The notes under the pieces: generated by a model | The model's database searches: none | What the model was told of the DNA's origin: nothing | What the model saw: only the letters and a program-made list of their open reading frames with translations | Shown here: positions 8,514-16,961 of the stretch, one piece after another | Numbering within the stretch: position 1 is the first letter of the stretch | Layout: each line of letters starts with the position of its first letter | Source: Clostridium acidisoli DSM 12555 | GTDB lineage: Bacteria > Bacillota > Clostridia > Clostridiales > Clostridiaceae | Reading direction: 5' to 3' | DNA: 64,000 bases | Assembly (NCBI RefSeq): GCF_900176305.1 | Contig: NZ_FWXH01000004.1 | Coordinates: 124,001 to 188,000, forward strand | Position numbers and translations under genes: made by a program

Positions 8514-9431
8514 ATGAAGGTAATAGTAACTGGAGGAGCTGGATTTATCAGTTCACATGTAGTTGATTTACTCATAGATAATAATTATGAAGTTTGCATA
8601 ATAGATAATTTAACACATGGAAGTATAAAAAATATAAACAAAAAAGCTAAGTTTTATGAAATGGACATAAGAGATACTAAACTTAAAGAAATATTTCAAA
8701 TAGAAAAACCAGATTACGTAATACATAATGCAGCACAAATAAGTGTTCCAGCATCGGTAGATGATCCTATGAATGATGCAAGCATTAACATTATGGGTAC
8801 AATAAATGTACTAGAGGCTTGTAGTAGCGTCAATGTAAAAAAAATAATATACCCAGCATCAGCAGCAATTTTTGGAGAACCATCATATTTACCAATAGAT
8901 GAAGCACATCCACTTGAAATGTTATCGGCTTATGGTGTAACAAAACATACCGTAGAGCATTATCTTAAGGTTTATAAAGGTTTATACAACATTGACTATG
9001 TAGCTCTTAGATGTGCAAATGTTTATGGACCGAGACAAGATTCTTCTGGAGAGGGTGGGGTAATAGCAATATTTTGCGAAAAACTTTTAAAGGATGAAAT
9101 TCCATATATATATGGAGATGGTAATCAAATAAGAGATTTCGTCTATGTGAAAGATGTTGCAAAAGCTTATTTAATGGCACTTAATTCAGATATAAGTGGA
9201 ATTTATAATGTTTCTACAAATGTAAAAATAACTATAAATGAACTTTTTAAAATTATAAATAAATTACTTGATAAAAATATTTCTTGTATCTATACGGATG
9301 AAAGAAAAGGCGATATAAGAGAAAGTTACATGACTTATGACAAAATAGAGAAAAAAATTGGTTGGAGACCGGAAACAAGTATTACAGAAGGGTTAAAAGA
9401 GACTCTTAGTTATTATGCAAATATAAAATAG
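8514..9431 (+). CDS. NAD-dependent nucleotide-sugar epimerase/dehydratase
   Basis: Extended short-chain dehydrogenase of 305 residues, closest in pattern to UDP-glucose 4-epimerases. It has an N-terminal Rossmann motif TGGAGFISSH (residues 6-15), a Ser/Ala-rich YPASAAIFGEP, catalytic Tyr140 and Lys144 (SAYGVTKH), and the YGDGNQIRDFVYVKDVA block that binds the UDP-sugar. The usual third glycine of the NAD-binding loop (GFIGSH) is Ser13 here, which may alter cofactor binding. AGGAGG lies 6 nt before the ATG. No other polysaccharide genes are adjacent, so the pathway is unknown. It ends at a strong terminator. Confidence 0.88.
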   Translation: MKVIVTGGAGFISSHVVDLLIDNNYEVCIIDNLTHGSIKNINKKAKFYEMDIRDTKLKEIFQIEKPDYVIHNAAQISVPASVDDPMNDASINIMGTINVLEACSSVNVKKIIYPASAAIFGEPSYLPIDEAHPLEMLSAYGVTKHTVEHYLKVYKGLYNIDYVALRCANVYGPRQDSSGEGGVIAIFCEKLLKDEIPYIYGDGNQIRDFVYVKDVAKAYLMALNSDISGIYNVSTNVKITINELFKIINKLLDKNISCIYTDERKGDIRESYMTYDKIEKKIGWRPETSITEGLKETLSYYANIK

Positions 9432-9441
9432 TATATATAAA

Positions 9442-9478
9442 TAAGAGCCCACTCTTTAAATTAAAGAGTGGGCTCTTA
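9442..9478. terminator. Strong bidirectional terminator
   Basis: A perfect 17-bp stem (9442-9458 with 9462-9478) with a 3-nt loop and an AGAGCCCACTC core lies between the epimerase gene and the convergent repeat-protein gene. Confidence 0.9.
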
Positions 9479-9485
9479 AACGCGA

Positions 9486-9809
9486 TTAGAACCACCAAAA
9501 ATTATTTACACTTAACCCACCAAAGAAAAGTAATAGACCAGCAGCAGCAACTAGAGATCCAAAAGTACTATTTACATGCCCTACATAGTGCCTATTAGCA
9601 TCATAAACCTTATAATTATTTAAATATCCAATAGGGTATCCTGAGCTACTATACACAACATTTCCATCAATGTAACCTGCTAATTGGCCATTATTATAAT
9701 AAAAGCCAGATCCATAAACGAAACCTAACTGCTTATTTTTTTTGCAATAAATCCTATTTCCTTGAAAATATCCACAAGTGGAGTTTTTATGATCATAGAT
9801 TCTTTCCAA
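9486..9809 (-). CDS. Short tandem-repeat protein with C-terminal membrane segment
   Basis: About 107 residues. Five imperfect 16-residue repeats fill residues about 3-85, each like 'G-Y/F-x-x-G-N-x-(V/I/F)-Y-x-x-x-G-x-x-x' (GYFQGNRIY, GFVYGSGFYY, GYIDGNVVY, GYLNNYKVY). A hydrophobic tail (SLVAAAGLLLFFGGLS) ends in FWWF. The repeats probably form beta hairpins. No signal peptide is seen, so the tail may be the only anchor. TTG at 9809 lies 8 nt after GGAGTG; the GTG at 9818 would sit in the ribosome site. I do not recognise a function. Confidence 0.75.
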   Translation of the reverse strand: MERIYDHKNSTCGYFQGNRIYCKKNKQLGFVYGSGFYYNNGQLAGYIDGNVVYSSSGYPIGYLNNYKVYDANRHYVGHVNSTFGSLVAAAGLLLFFGGLSVNNFWWF

Positions 9810-10007
9810 TGAATTCACACTCCTTGGTTAAATTATTTTCTTATCCAATACTAATATATGCGTATTTTCATTACATGATATTGTTTTTAAATTTAAGAAA
9901 AATTTTTTATGCAATTGTTGTAAATTTTTTGTTGTCTATAGCTTACATAAGGTATAGATATAATAAAAATAACACATCATAAGTATAAAAAATTAAGAGG
10001 GGATAAT

Positions 10008-11300
10008 ATGAAAAGTAAAAATATAATAATTAAGATTTTATTGATTATTTTTTCAATTAATGTGATTACAGGTTGCACTCAAAATAAAAACAATACAAAA
10101 CCAAAAGAAGAAAAGAAAAGTAAGAACTTAAGTGGTGATATTGAAATTACAATATCAGACGATAGATTTGGAGAATTCCTTAAAAATAATATAATTCCTG
10201 ATTTTAAAAAAGATAATCCTGATGTTAATGTAAGTTTAAGTAGTGACAATGATATAAATTCAAGAGTTATGAATGGAAAAGTTCCAGACATATATATTGG
10301 AAATAATGTGTATGAGGCTATGAAGTATGGAGATATGAATAAGTTATTGGATTTTCAAAAAGTTAATGGATTTAAGAATGATCTTTATAAAAAAATTAGT
10401 AAAAAATTTATAGTTAAAAAACAAAAAACTAATGAAATATATTGTATACCTTGGTTTGTAACAACACAACTTATGGCATATAACAAGACATTATTTAGAG
10501 AAGCGGGATTAGATGAAAAAAAGCCACCAAGTACATTTGACGAATTTATAAACTGTGCAAATAGGATATACGCATTACCTAATCGTGCTGACGGAAGTAA
10601 GATATATGGAGTAGCAGTTCCTAATAATGACATATCTAATCCGATTTCAAATTGGGAAAATGTAAGCCCGCTATATTATAATATGAATGATAAAAAATAT
10701 GGATTGTATAACAATACAGGTACGGATGTGGTGTTCGATAAATCAGAAGCAAAATTAAATGATTTTTTTGTATTTGTATCAAAAGTTCAGCAGGTTACGT
10801 CAATGAATTTAAAAAACGCTGATTTAAACAATACAGGAATGTGGCTACAATATGGAGATGAAGAAAATATTAATAAAGATGACATAGGAATTTCGAATAT
10901 ACCAGCAAAAGATAAAAATAGTATTAGCTATTCAAACTTAAAAGAAAAGAATATAATGATGTTCAAAACTGATACAAAGCGACAGGATTTAGCTTGGAAT
11001 TTTGTAAAATACATTATGGAGGAGCAGGAAAATCTGAAAGCATGTAAAAAACTTAAAGAGTTGCCAGTATTGTCAAAGCTTGAAAAAAATGATTATTTTA
11101 AAACAACGGAGAACAAAAAGTATATGGAACAGCTAAAAAATGCTATTCCAATAGAACCATATCCGTCTATTGAAAAGGTTACAGCAAATTTACAACAAGC
11201 ATATATAGATTATGCTGTTAATAAAAAAGTACCATTGGACCTTTCTATAAAGAATGCAGCTGATAAATCCAGAAATATAATCAAAAATACAGGGGAGTAG
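10008..11300 (+). CDS. Extracellular solute-binding lipoprotein (ABC sugar type), orphan
   Basis: 430 residues with a lipoprotein signal peptide (basic start, hydrophobic core, lipobox VITGC with Cys23) and a family-1-like substrate-binding fold. The pattern DIYIGNNVYEAM, then IYCIPWFVTTQLMAYNKTLFREAGLDE, shown by these ends, and PPSTFDEFINCANRI is typical of maltodextrin/oligosaccharide binding proteins, as is the C-terminal DLAWNFVKYIME. No permease or ATPase gene lies nearby, so it must work with distant partners or serve as a sensor. AGAGGGG precedes the ATG. Its stop is 2 bp from the stop of the convergent transpeptidase gene. Confidence 0.88.
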   Translation: MKSKNIIIKILLIIFSINVITGCTQNKNNTKPKEEKKSKNLSGDIEITISDDRFGEFLKNNIIPDFKKDNPDVNVSLSSDNDINSRVMNGKVPDIYIGNNVYEAMKYGDMNKLLDFQKVNGFKNDLYKKISKKFIVKKQKTNEIYCIPWFVTTQLMAYNKTLFREAGLDEKKPPSTFDEFINCANRIYALPNRADGSKIYGVAVPNNDISNPISNWENVSPLYYNMNDKKYGLYNNTGTDVVFDKSEAKLNDFFVFVSKVQQVTSMNLKNADLNNTGMWLQYGDEENINKDDIGISNIPAKDKNSISYSNLKEKNIMMFKTDTKRQDLAWNFVKYIMEEQENLKACKKLKELPVLSKLEKNDYFKTTENKKYMEQLKNAIPIEPYPSIEKVTANLQQAYIDYAVNKKVPLDLSIKNAADKSRNIIKNTGE

Positions 11301-11302
11301 GT

Positions 11303-11980
11303 TTATTCAAAAGGAGCCATTCCTAAAGACTTATATAACTCATAATTTATGTTATGAGTTATGTTTAATTTGTTATCCATTTCAAATTTTATTATAGCTT
11401 TTTTTAGGTTATCTCCATAAATTCCATCTAAGGAATTAGAATAATAACCTCTGCTCTTTAAAGTTTTTTGGACCTGAAAGACATCACTACCAGTGTTGCC
11501 TGGCAATAAAACTCTTAAATTATTATATTGAAGGCCAAATGGACCACCATATACAATTACCACAGTCCCTAAACTTACTTTATCATATAAATCTTCTACA
11601 TCATTATTGTTCATTCTTATACATCCCATAGAGGCAGGAGAACCTATACTCTGTGGTTTGTTTGTACCATGAATGCCATATTTTCCCCAAGGGACATTAA
11701 GCCCCATCCATCTTGTGCCAAATCCATTTGACCAAGCACCTTTATCAATTATTTTCCATGTTCCAATAGGTGACGGTGTTGATTTTTTACCTGAGGCAAC
11801 TGGATATGACTTTATAATTTTTTTAGAATTATTTTTTATTAAAAAAAGCCTATTTTCATTCAAATCTATTAAAATAACATAAGTTTTGTTATAAGGACTA
11901 TTTATGGTGGCAGCATTTACATAAGTACAATTTATAAGCAAAAAACATATTGCAAGTATAAATATTTTTTTAAAATTCAT
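11303..11980 (-). CDS. L,D-transpeptidase (YkuD) with peptidoglycan-binding tail
   Basis: Secreted enzyme of about 225 residues forming 3-3 peptide cross-links or modifying cell-wall stems. It begins with a signal peptide ending near VNAA (residue 24), then a YkuD domain with the catalytic set His104 (GIHGTN), Ser117-x-Gly-Cys120 and Arg122. A PG_binding_1-type domain (DVFQVQKTLKSRGYY...DGIYGD, about 166-200) forms the C-terminus, the reverse of the common order with binding domain first. The ATG at 11980 is preferred over one at 12010 because GAGAGGTG lies between them. Confidence 0.92.
   Translation of the reverse strand: MNFKKIFILAICFLLINCTYVNAATINSPYNKTYVILIDLNENRLFLIKNNSKKIIKSYPVASGKKSTPSPIGTWKIIDKGAWSNGFGTRWMGLNVPWGKYGIHGTNKPQSIGSPASMGCIRMNNNDVEDLYDKVSLGTVVIVYGGPFGLQYNNLRVLLPGNTGSDVFQVQKTLKSRGYYSNSLDGIYGDNLKKAIIKFEMDNKLNITHNINYELYKSLGMAPFE
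11335..11362 (+). terminator. Hairpin inside the opposing gene, possible terminator
   Basis: A perfect 11-bp stem ATAACTCATAA/TTATGAGTTAT with a 6-nt loop, followed by GTTTAATTTGTT, lies in the 3' coding end of the minus-strand transpeptidase gene. It is the first hairpin met by transcripts leaving the solute-binding gene. Its role as terminator is inference. Confidence 0.4.
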
Positions 11981-12096
11981 TATGAACACACCTCTCAGAA
12001 TAAAATACATGTTTTATTGTGCCCACAGTGTTTTTTAAATATGTAAAATAAAGATTAAACGGTGTGAAGTTTGTAAATTCGTAATAGTTAGATATT

Positions 12097-12154
12097 GCAA
12101 AGTACGGGTGAAGGGTTTTCACCAATGCTTCGCGGTGAAAACCCTTCACTTTGC
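12097..12154. repeat. Long GC-richer hairpin in intergenic space
   Basis: A perfect 16-bp stem (12108-12123 with 12134-12149) with an outer GCAAAGT/ACTTTGC pairing lies in the 200 bp between the SleB-like and YkuD genes. GCTTCGC occurs both in the loop and just after the stem. It could be the terminator of the minus-strand SleB-like gene, but the loop repeat and higher GC suggest a small repeat element. No second copy is seen in this window. Confidence 0.55.
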
Positions 12155-12188
12155 TTCGCAATTTCTTTATATTACGTTCTAAACCATT

Positions 12189-12917
12189 TTAATAAGAAAA
12201 AATCATCTTATCTATTGTAATTGCTACTGGTTTAGCTCTAAGCCATGTATTTGTTGCGGAATTATCAAAATAATAAAGAGCACCATAGGTTGGATCATTG
12301 CCATTTAAAGCAGCATAAGCAGCTTTTATTGAATCAGCATCAGCAGGTTTATTTATCCATCCATTTAAAACAGGGGTAAATTGATAATACTGACCATTTT
12401 TTTCATATATTACATCTTTTATTGTTTTTGGGAATAATGGACTCTTAACCCTGTTCATAATTACAGCACCAACTGCAACTTTTGCACTATAAGGCTCACC
12501 TTGAGCTTCTGCAGTTATTAATCTTGCTAAAAGATCTACTTCACTTTGAGTATATGAATAATGAAACGGGACATAGATAACTTGTCCAGAATATAAAGTG
12601 TTTGTCCAAATATTATTAACTTTTCTTAGCCAATCTATAGATGTATTAAACTTTTGTGATATTTTGTATAAGCTGTCACCAGATTTTACAGTATAACTAG
12701 AAGCTGGTACATTAAGTTTTTGACCAGAGTAAAGTGAAGGTGAAGATAAATTATTGTTTATCATCAATGTGTTATAAGATTCATTAAACAATTTTCCGAT
12801 TTTAAATAAAGAATCACCTGAAGTTACATTATAAGTTGCAGCCTGTGCAGTGCTAGAAATAATTAAAGATAAAGTTACAGTAAAAAACAGTGTCTTTAAT
12901 TTGTTTGATTTTAACAT
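12189..12917 (-). CDS. Secreted LysM cell-wall hydrolase, SleB/CwlJ family
   Basis: About 242 residues: signal peptide (to about AQAA, residue 27), two LysM peptidoglycan-binding modules (about 28-71 and 75-118), and a C-terminal Hydrolase_2 domain with the catalytic-type Glu137 (ITAEAQGE) and VAVGAVIMNRV. This family includes spore cortex-lytic transglycosylase-like enzymes; here the LysM-plus-signal layout suggests a wall or spore hydrolase exported from the cell. The ATG at 12917 follows AGGAGG, so an in-frame ATG 45 nt upstream is rejected. It is a single gene. Confidence 0.92.
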   Translation of the reverse strand: MLKSNKLKTLFFTVTLSLIISSTAQAATYNVTSGDSLFKIGKLFNESYNTLMINNNLSSPSLYSGQKLNVPASSYTVKSGDSLYKISQKFNTSIDWLRKVNNIWTNTLYSGQVIYVPFHYSYTQSEVDLLARLITAEAQGEPYSAKVAVGAVIMNRVKSPLFPKTIKDVIYEKNGQYYQFTPVLNGWINKPADADSIKAAYAALNGNDPTYGALYYFDNSATNTWLRAKPVAITIDKMIFSY

Positions 12918-13152
12918 ATGTTTACCTCCTAGTTTTATTAATATTAATGGGGGTAAGCCCATGTGTTTATGGTAGGCTTGTTTATTTTATTCTAGCAGAG
13001 ACTTTTGCTTGAATTCCATATGAATGCACTGGAAGTTTTTGAAGGATGATCATTACATGGAAATTAATACATTGTAAACAAAATATATATACAAATTTTA
13101 ATGTATACATTTTCACTTATTTGCCATAATATTAAAGAAAGGATTGATAATT

Positions 13153-13383
13153 ATGCCAAATAAATCAACGATAATTAAAGTAAAAAAGAATTCCTCAGGT
13201 GATATAACTGCTGTTATGTTTGGAGATGAGAGTGTACATTCAATAGAAGAGGCAATAGACATGGCTAAAAATGGTTATATAGAAAGTGTTAATGTAGGAA
13301 AAGCTAAAAATGGAAGAGAATATCTGAGAAGTAATCCTAATGGAACTGAAGGAGATAATTTAGACACTAAACCTACATTTTGA
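13153..13383 (+). CDS. DUF3892 small protein
   Basis: 76 residues resembling DUF3892 proteins: an N-terminal strand with lysines (IIKVKKNSSGDITAVM), then HSIEEAIDMAKNGYIESVNVGKAKNGREYLRS. Such proteins are common in spore-forming Firmicutes and have no known function. The ATG at 13153 follows AAAGAAAGGA by about 9 nt; an upstream TTG at 13144 is less likely. It is a single gene with its own terminator. Confidence 0.8.
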   Translation: MPNKSTIIKVKKNSSGDITAVMFGDESVHSIEEAIDMAKNGYIESVNVGKAKNGREYLRSNPNGTEGDNLDTKPTF

Positions 13384-13392
13384 AATTAAGTA

Positions 13393-13422
13393 AAAAAAAT
13401 CTGTGTAAACACAGATTTTTTT
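13393..13422 (+). terminator. Rho-independent terminator after the DUF3892 gene
   Basis: AATCTGTGT/ACACAGATT stem flanked by eight A and seven T residues; the A/T runs make it usable on both strands. Confidence 0.88.
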
Positions 13423-13462
13423 GTTTGAAAAGCTTATTAAATTTTCATATACAAGCTTAGTT

Positions 13463-15817
13463 TTAAATTTCAGTGCCATAAAAATTTATTAAACTACCAG
13501 ATAAAACAATCTTTTTCTCATCATCAGTAAGATTACTGATTTTTAGCTTGATTCCTTTTCTTGTATTAGAACTTATAAGTAGAGCATCTATCTCCTCATA
13601 AGAATTTTTTATAGCGTCAATGATACCTTCAACATAAACATAATCTCCAACATTAAATTTAATATTAGCAGAAGGATCAATTGTAAATGGAAGCATACCC
13701 CAATTTACAAGATTACTTCTATACCTTTTAGTAGCATATTCCTCAGCAATGTTTGCTAGACCACCTAATACTTTTTGAGAGGAAGCAGCTTGCTCTCTAG
13801 CTGATCCATCACCAGGTTTTATAGCAAAAATTACGCTTCCAAATTGTATATTTTTAGCTGTATTAGTCAATAAATCATCATCAAGTGAGTCGCTATTAAT
13901 TTTTTCGATAACTGCTTTTATTTCGCTAATATCAGCTGAATTATCGTCTTTTAAAAGTTTTTGTCTATTATTTTCAACAGATTGTACATCCTTTGTTCGC
14001 TGTACATAATTAGGGTCTTTTCTAGATAAAGCAAATTCTGCAAGCTTTAATGGATTAGAACGATAAGATGAAGTTTCTCCTGATGGTATAAGTTCATCTG
14101 TTGTTGTAACTGGATCCATTATTACAGAACACATTTTTAACAAAATTTTATCTTGTAAAGGAAGCATTTCTGGCCAATCTGTTATATTTGGACCGTATTT
14201 TAATTCACTTTGTTTCTCAGGTTTTTTATATCCATTGTAAACTCTATTTTTGTAAACAGAAGAATCAAAGTGATATGAAACATTAACTTCTGGAATTGAA
14301 ATTTCTGTAGCAGGCGTTAAAATTCCACCATTAATTGCAGTAGCAGCAATTGACTGAGCATCCATAAGGGCTACTGAAGAAATTTGACCAAGACCAGGCT
14401 TAGAACCTTCTCTGCTAGGAAAGTTTCTAGTAGTATGTCTTATACTTAAAGCACCATTAGATGGAACATCTCCAGCTCCAAAACAAGGCCCACAAAACGC
14501 AGTTTTAACTACGGCACCTGCTGACATTAATTTTGCTATGGCACCATTTCTTATAAGCTCTAAATAAATAGGTTGACTAGCAGGGTACACACTAAGATTA
14601 AAATAGTCATTTCCTACTGAATGATTATTAATTATTTCTGATGCTATACATATGTTTTCAAAAGTTCCACCAGAACAGCCAGCGATTATACCTTGATCTA
14701 CTTTAATTTTACCATCAACTATTTTATTTGTTAGGTTAAAGCAAGCATTAGGATTATCTATTTTTTCCCTTTCTTGTTCTTCAATCATACTTAATATTTG
14801 TTTTGCATTTTTATTTAATTCAGCTATGCTAAAAACGTTACTAGGGTGGAATGGAAGAGCAATCATTGGCTCAATTTTTGATAAATCTACTTTTACTAAA
14901 CCATCATAATAAGCCACAGCTTTAGGCTCTAATTTTTCATATGCATCAGTACGGCCATGAATAGCATAAAATTCTTTTATCTTGTCGTCTGTGCACCAGA
15001 TAGAACTAAGGCAAGTTGTCTCGGTAGTCATAACGTCAATTCCAATTCTATAGTCTGCTGAAAGATTAGCTATTCCAGGTCCAACGAATTCCATAATTTT
15101 GTTTTTTACAAAGCCGTTTTTAAATACAGCTCCAATAATTGCAAGGGCTACGTCTTGAGGACCTACTCCAAGCTTTGGTTTTCCTTCTAAATATATTGCG
15201 ATTACTTCAGGAGAGTCTACATCATAGGTTTTACTTAAAAGTTGTTTAACAAGTTCTGGACCACCTTCACCGATAGCCATTGTTCCAAGTGCACCGTATC
15301 TTGTATGACTATCTGAACCTAAAATCATACTTCCGCATTTACTCATCATTTCTCTCATATATTGATGTATAACTGCTTCGTGTGGAGGAACATATATACC
15401 ACCATATTTCTTGGCAGCAGATAACCCAAATACATGATCGTCTTCATTTATTGTTCCACCAATAGCACAAAGACTGTTATGACAATTGGTTAAAACGTAT
15501 GGTATTGGAAATTCCTTTAGACCACTTGCTTTAGCTGTTTGAGTAATTGCAACATAAGTTATATCATGGGAAGCTAATGCATCAAATTTTATTTTTAATT
15601 TTTTAGGATTGTCAGAAGTATTGTGACTAGTTAAAATGTCGTAGGAAATAGTATTTTTTCGTGCTAAATCTTTATTGAGAATATTGTTTAAATTTGACGA
15701 TATTTCTCCTTTTGCTATCAAAAATGAAGTTATATCATCAGTATTTAAATTGTCATCATAACCAAGAATAGCTTGATTTTTGTATAAATATGCACCTTTA
15801 TTAATAATTTCTACCAT
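13463..15817 (-). CDS. Aconitase-family hydratase, YbhJ-like
   Basis: 784 residues with the full aconitase/isopropylmalate isomerase architecture. The N-terminal catalytic half has [15 protein letters not shown] (167-180) and [4Fe-4S] ligands Cys381 (AGCSGG), Cys442 and Cys445 (FCGPCFG). The C-terminal swivel domain has [12 protein letters not shown] with the substrate-binding Arg. Sequence order and length resemble E. coli YbhJ more than AcnA or AcnB, so the true substrate is unsettled. It is probably a stand-alone gene with a GGAGG site; no citrate synthase or isocitrate dehydrogenase gene is nearby. Confidence 0.87.
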   Translation of the reverse strand: MVEIINKGAYLYKNQAILGYDDNLNTDDITSFLIAKGEISSNLNNILNKDLARKNTISYDILTSHNTSDNPKKLKIKFDALASHDITYVAITQTAKASGLKEFPIPYVLTNCHNSLCAIGGTINEDDHVFGLSAAKKYGGIYVPPHEAVIHQYMREMMSKCGSMILGSDSHTRYGALGTMAIGEGGPELVKQLLSKTYDVDSPEVIAIYLEGKPKLGVGPQDVALAIIGAVFKNGFVKNKIMEFVGPGIANLSADYRIGIDVMTTETTCLSSIWCTDDKIKEFYAIHGRTDAYEKLEPKAVAYYDGLVKVDLSKIEPMIALPFHPSNVFSIAELNKNAKQILSMIEEQEREKIDNPNACFNLTNKIVDGKIKVDQGIIAGCSGGTFENICIASEIINNHSVGNDYFNLSVYPASQPIYLELIRNGAIAKLMSAGAVVKTAFCGPCFGAGDVPSNGALSIRHTTRNFPSREGSKPGLGQISSVALMDAQSIAATAINGGILTPATEISIPEVNVSYHFDSSVYKNRVYNGYKKPEKQSELKYGPNITDWPEMLPLQDKILLKMCSVIMDPVTTTDELIPSGETSSYRSNPLKLAEFALSRKDPNYVQRTKDVQSVENNRQKLLKDDNSADISEIKAVIEKINSDSLDDDLLTNTAKNIQFGSVIFAIKPGDGSAREQAASSQKVLGGLANIAEEYATKRYRSNLVNWGMLPFTIDPSANIKFNVGDYVYVEGIIDAIKNSYEEIDALLISSNTRKGIKLKISNLTDDEKKIVLSGSLINFYGTEI

Positions 15818-16037
15818 TAGTTAACCTCCGTTTTAGTTTTCTTAAGTTTGATCAGATAAAGTGATAAATATGACTAAAATCAATAAATAATAAAATAATT
15901 TATTGACTACTATGTTATTATAATATATTTTTTTTGAGGTTTTGTAAATTTGTTTTTGAAAAAACGAATAAAATTAAGTTATTAAAATATAAATTAATAG
16001 AAAATTCAATAAAATGATAAAAAGTATTATTTAGTAT

Positions 16038-16067
16038 GCACATTTTGAAAGGCTGATGAATAGACTA
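16038..16067 (+). promoter_or_regulatory. Candidate mother-cell sporulation promoter of gerQ-cwlJ
   Basis: GCACA at 16038-16042 and AATAGACTA at 16059-16067 resemble sigma-K-type -35 (AC-containing) and -10 (CATAnnnTA) boxes with one mismatch. The 13 nt AGTATGCACATTT recurs before the GH18 spore hydrolase gene at 23807. Assignment to a sporulation sigma factor is inference. Confidence 0.4.
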
Positions 16068-16101
16068 ATAACATGAGTTTAAAATTTTGGGGGGAAAGAG
16101 T

Positions 16102-16473
16102 ATGATTCCACAGTACTATTTTAATTCTTTAAGTAGAGAAACACCTTTATCAGCGGAAACTCCAATATTACCACTAGAAAATGATGACGAGATATTTGAT
16201 AATAGGCAGATGCCAGGAACAACAACACCTAATATTCCTGGTGGGACAAATCCTACACAACCAAATCAAATGATTGATTATACACAAGGGTATTTGCAAA
16301 CTCAAATTGGAAAAAGGGTAAGGATACAATTTTTAATTGGAACCAATGCACTTCAGGATAGGACTGGAATACTAACAAAAGTAGGAATAAGTTACGTAAT
16401 CATAAAAAATGAGGATACTAATACTTTAGAATTAGGCGATCTTTATGCAATAAAATTCGTTGATATTTATTAA
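16102..16473 (+). CDS. gerQ: Spore coat protein GerQ (first copy)
   Basis: 123 residues. A low-complexity N-terminal half (TTTPNIPGGTNPTQPN) leads to the GerQ domain: YTQGYLQTQIGKRVRIQFLIGT, DRTGILTKVGISYVIIK and DLYAIKFVDIY (each shown in part). In Bacillus, GerQ is an inner-coat protein needed to hold CwlJ in the coat and is cross-linked by transglutaminase. Here it directly precedes cwlJ (18 bp gap) in one operon, and a second GerQ gene follows. The ATG at 16102 lies 5 nt after GGGGGAAAG; a TTG at 16087 would put this site inside the gene. Confidence 0.9.
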   Translation: MIPQYYFNSLSRETPLSAETPILPLENDDEIFDNRQMPGTTTPNIPGGTNPTQPNQMIDYTQGYLQTQIGKRVRIQFLIGTNALQDRTGILTKVGISYVIIKNEDTNTLELGDLYAIKFVDIY

Positions 16474-16491
16474 CATTTATGAGGTGAGAAG

Positions 16492-16935
16492 ATGTCTTAT
16501 TCAAATAGAGAATTATTGGCGAGAATAATAAAATGTGAGGCAGGTGGAGAAGGCGAAAATGGCATGAAGGGGGTTGCAACGGTTATCATGAATAGGGTAA
16601 GAGTACCCTATGGTGAATATCAAAGAGTAAACCAAGGAGATATAAGAAAGGTTATATATCAAAAAGGACAATTTGATTGTGTAAGATCTGTTTTAGGAGG
16701 GGTTGCAAATCCACAAACTATATGGGCAAATCCACCAGAACAAATACATTATAATATAGCAGATTGGGCACTAGCTGGTAACAGATTATACAATATTGGA
16801 TATTCTCTTTGGTATTTTAATCCTTTCAATCCAACATGTCCATATACATTTCCTAGTAATGGTACAGGGAGTTTTCAAGTTAGAGTAGTTCAACATTGCT
16901 TCTACAATCCAACAGAATTGTATGCACAAACATAA
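16492..16935 (+). CDS. cwlJ: Spore cortex-lytic hydrolase CwlJ
   Basis: 147 residues forming a single Hydrolase_2 domain without signal peptide: RELLARIIKCEAGGEGE with the catalytic-type Glu16, then GVATVIMNRVRVPYG, FDCVRSVL and SLWYFNPFNP. CwlJ degrades spore cortex during calcium-dipicolinate-triggered germination, and its lack of signal peptide fits deposition in the coat by the mother cell. GAGGTGAG lies before the ATG. It is flanked on both sides by GerQ genes, its likely localisation partners. Confidence 0.92.
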   Translation: MSYSNRELLARIIKCEAGGEGENGMKGVATVIMNRVRVPYGEYQRVNQGDIRKVIYQKGQFDCVRSVLGGVANPQTIWANPPEQIHYNIADWALAGNRLYNIGYSLWYFNPFNPTCPYTFPSNGTGSFQVRVVQHCFYNPTELYAQT

Positions 16936-16961
16936 TTAATTTTATAAAGGAGATAATTTTA

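Noticed and set aside
11970-12161. 63-codon minus-strand frame upstream of the L,D-transpeptidase gene
   Set aside because: It overlaps the transpeptidase start, runs through the 12108-12149 hairpin, and has no ribosome site or recognisable motif.
12189-12917. Assignment of the LysM/SleB-like protein as the SleB of the germination set
   Set aside because: It has two LysM domains instead of the single PG-binding domain of SleB and lacks a sporulation-type promoter; kept as a general SleB/CwlJ-family hydrolase.
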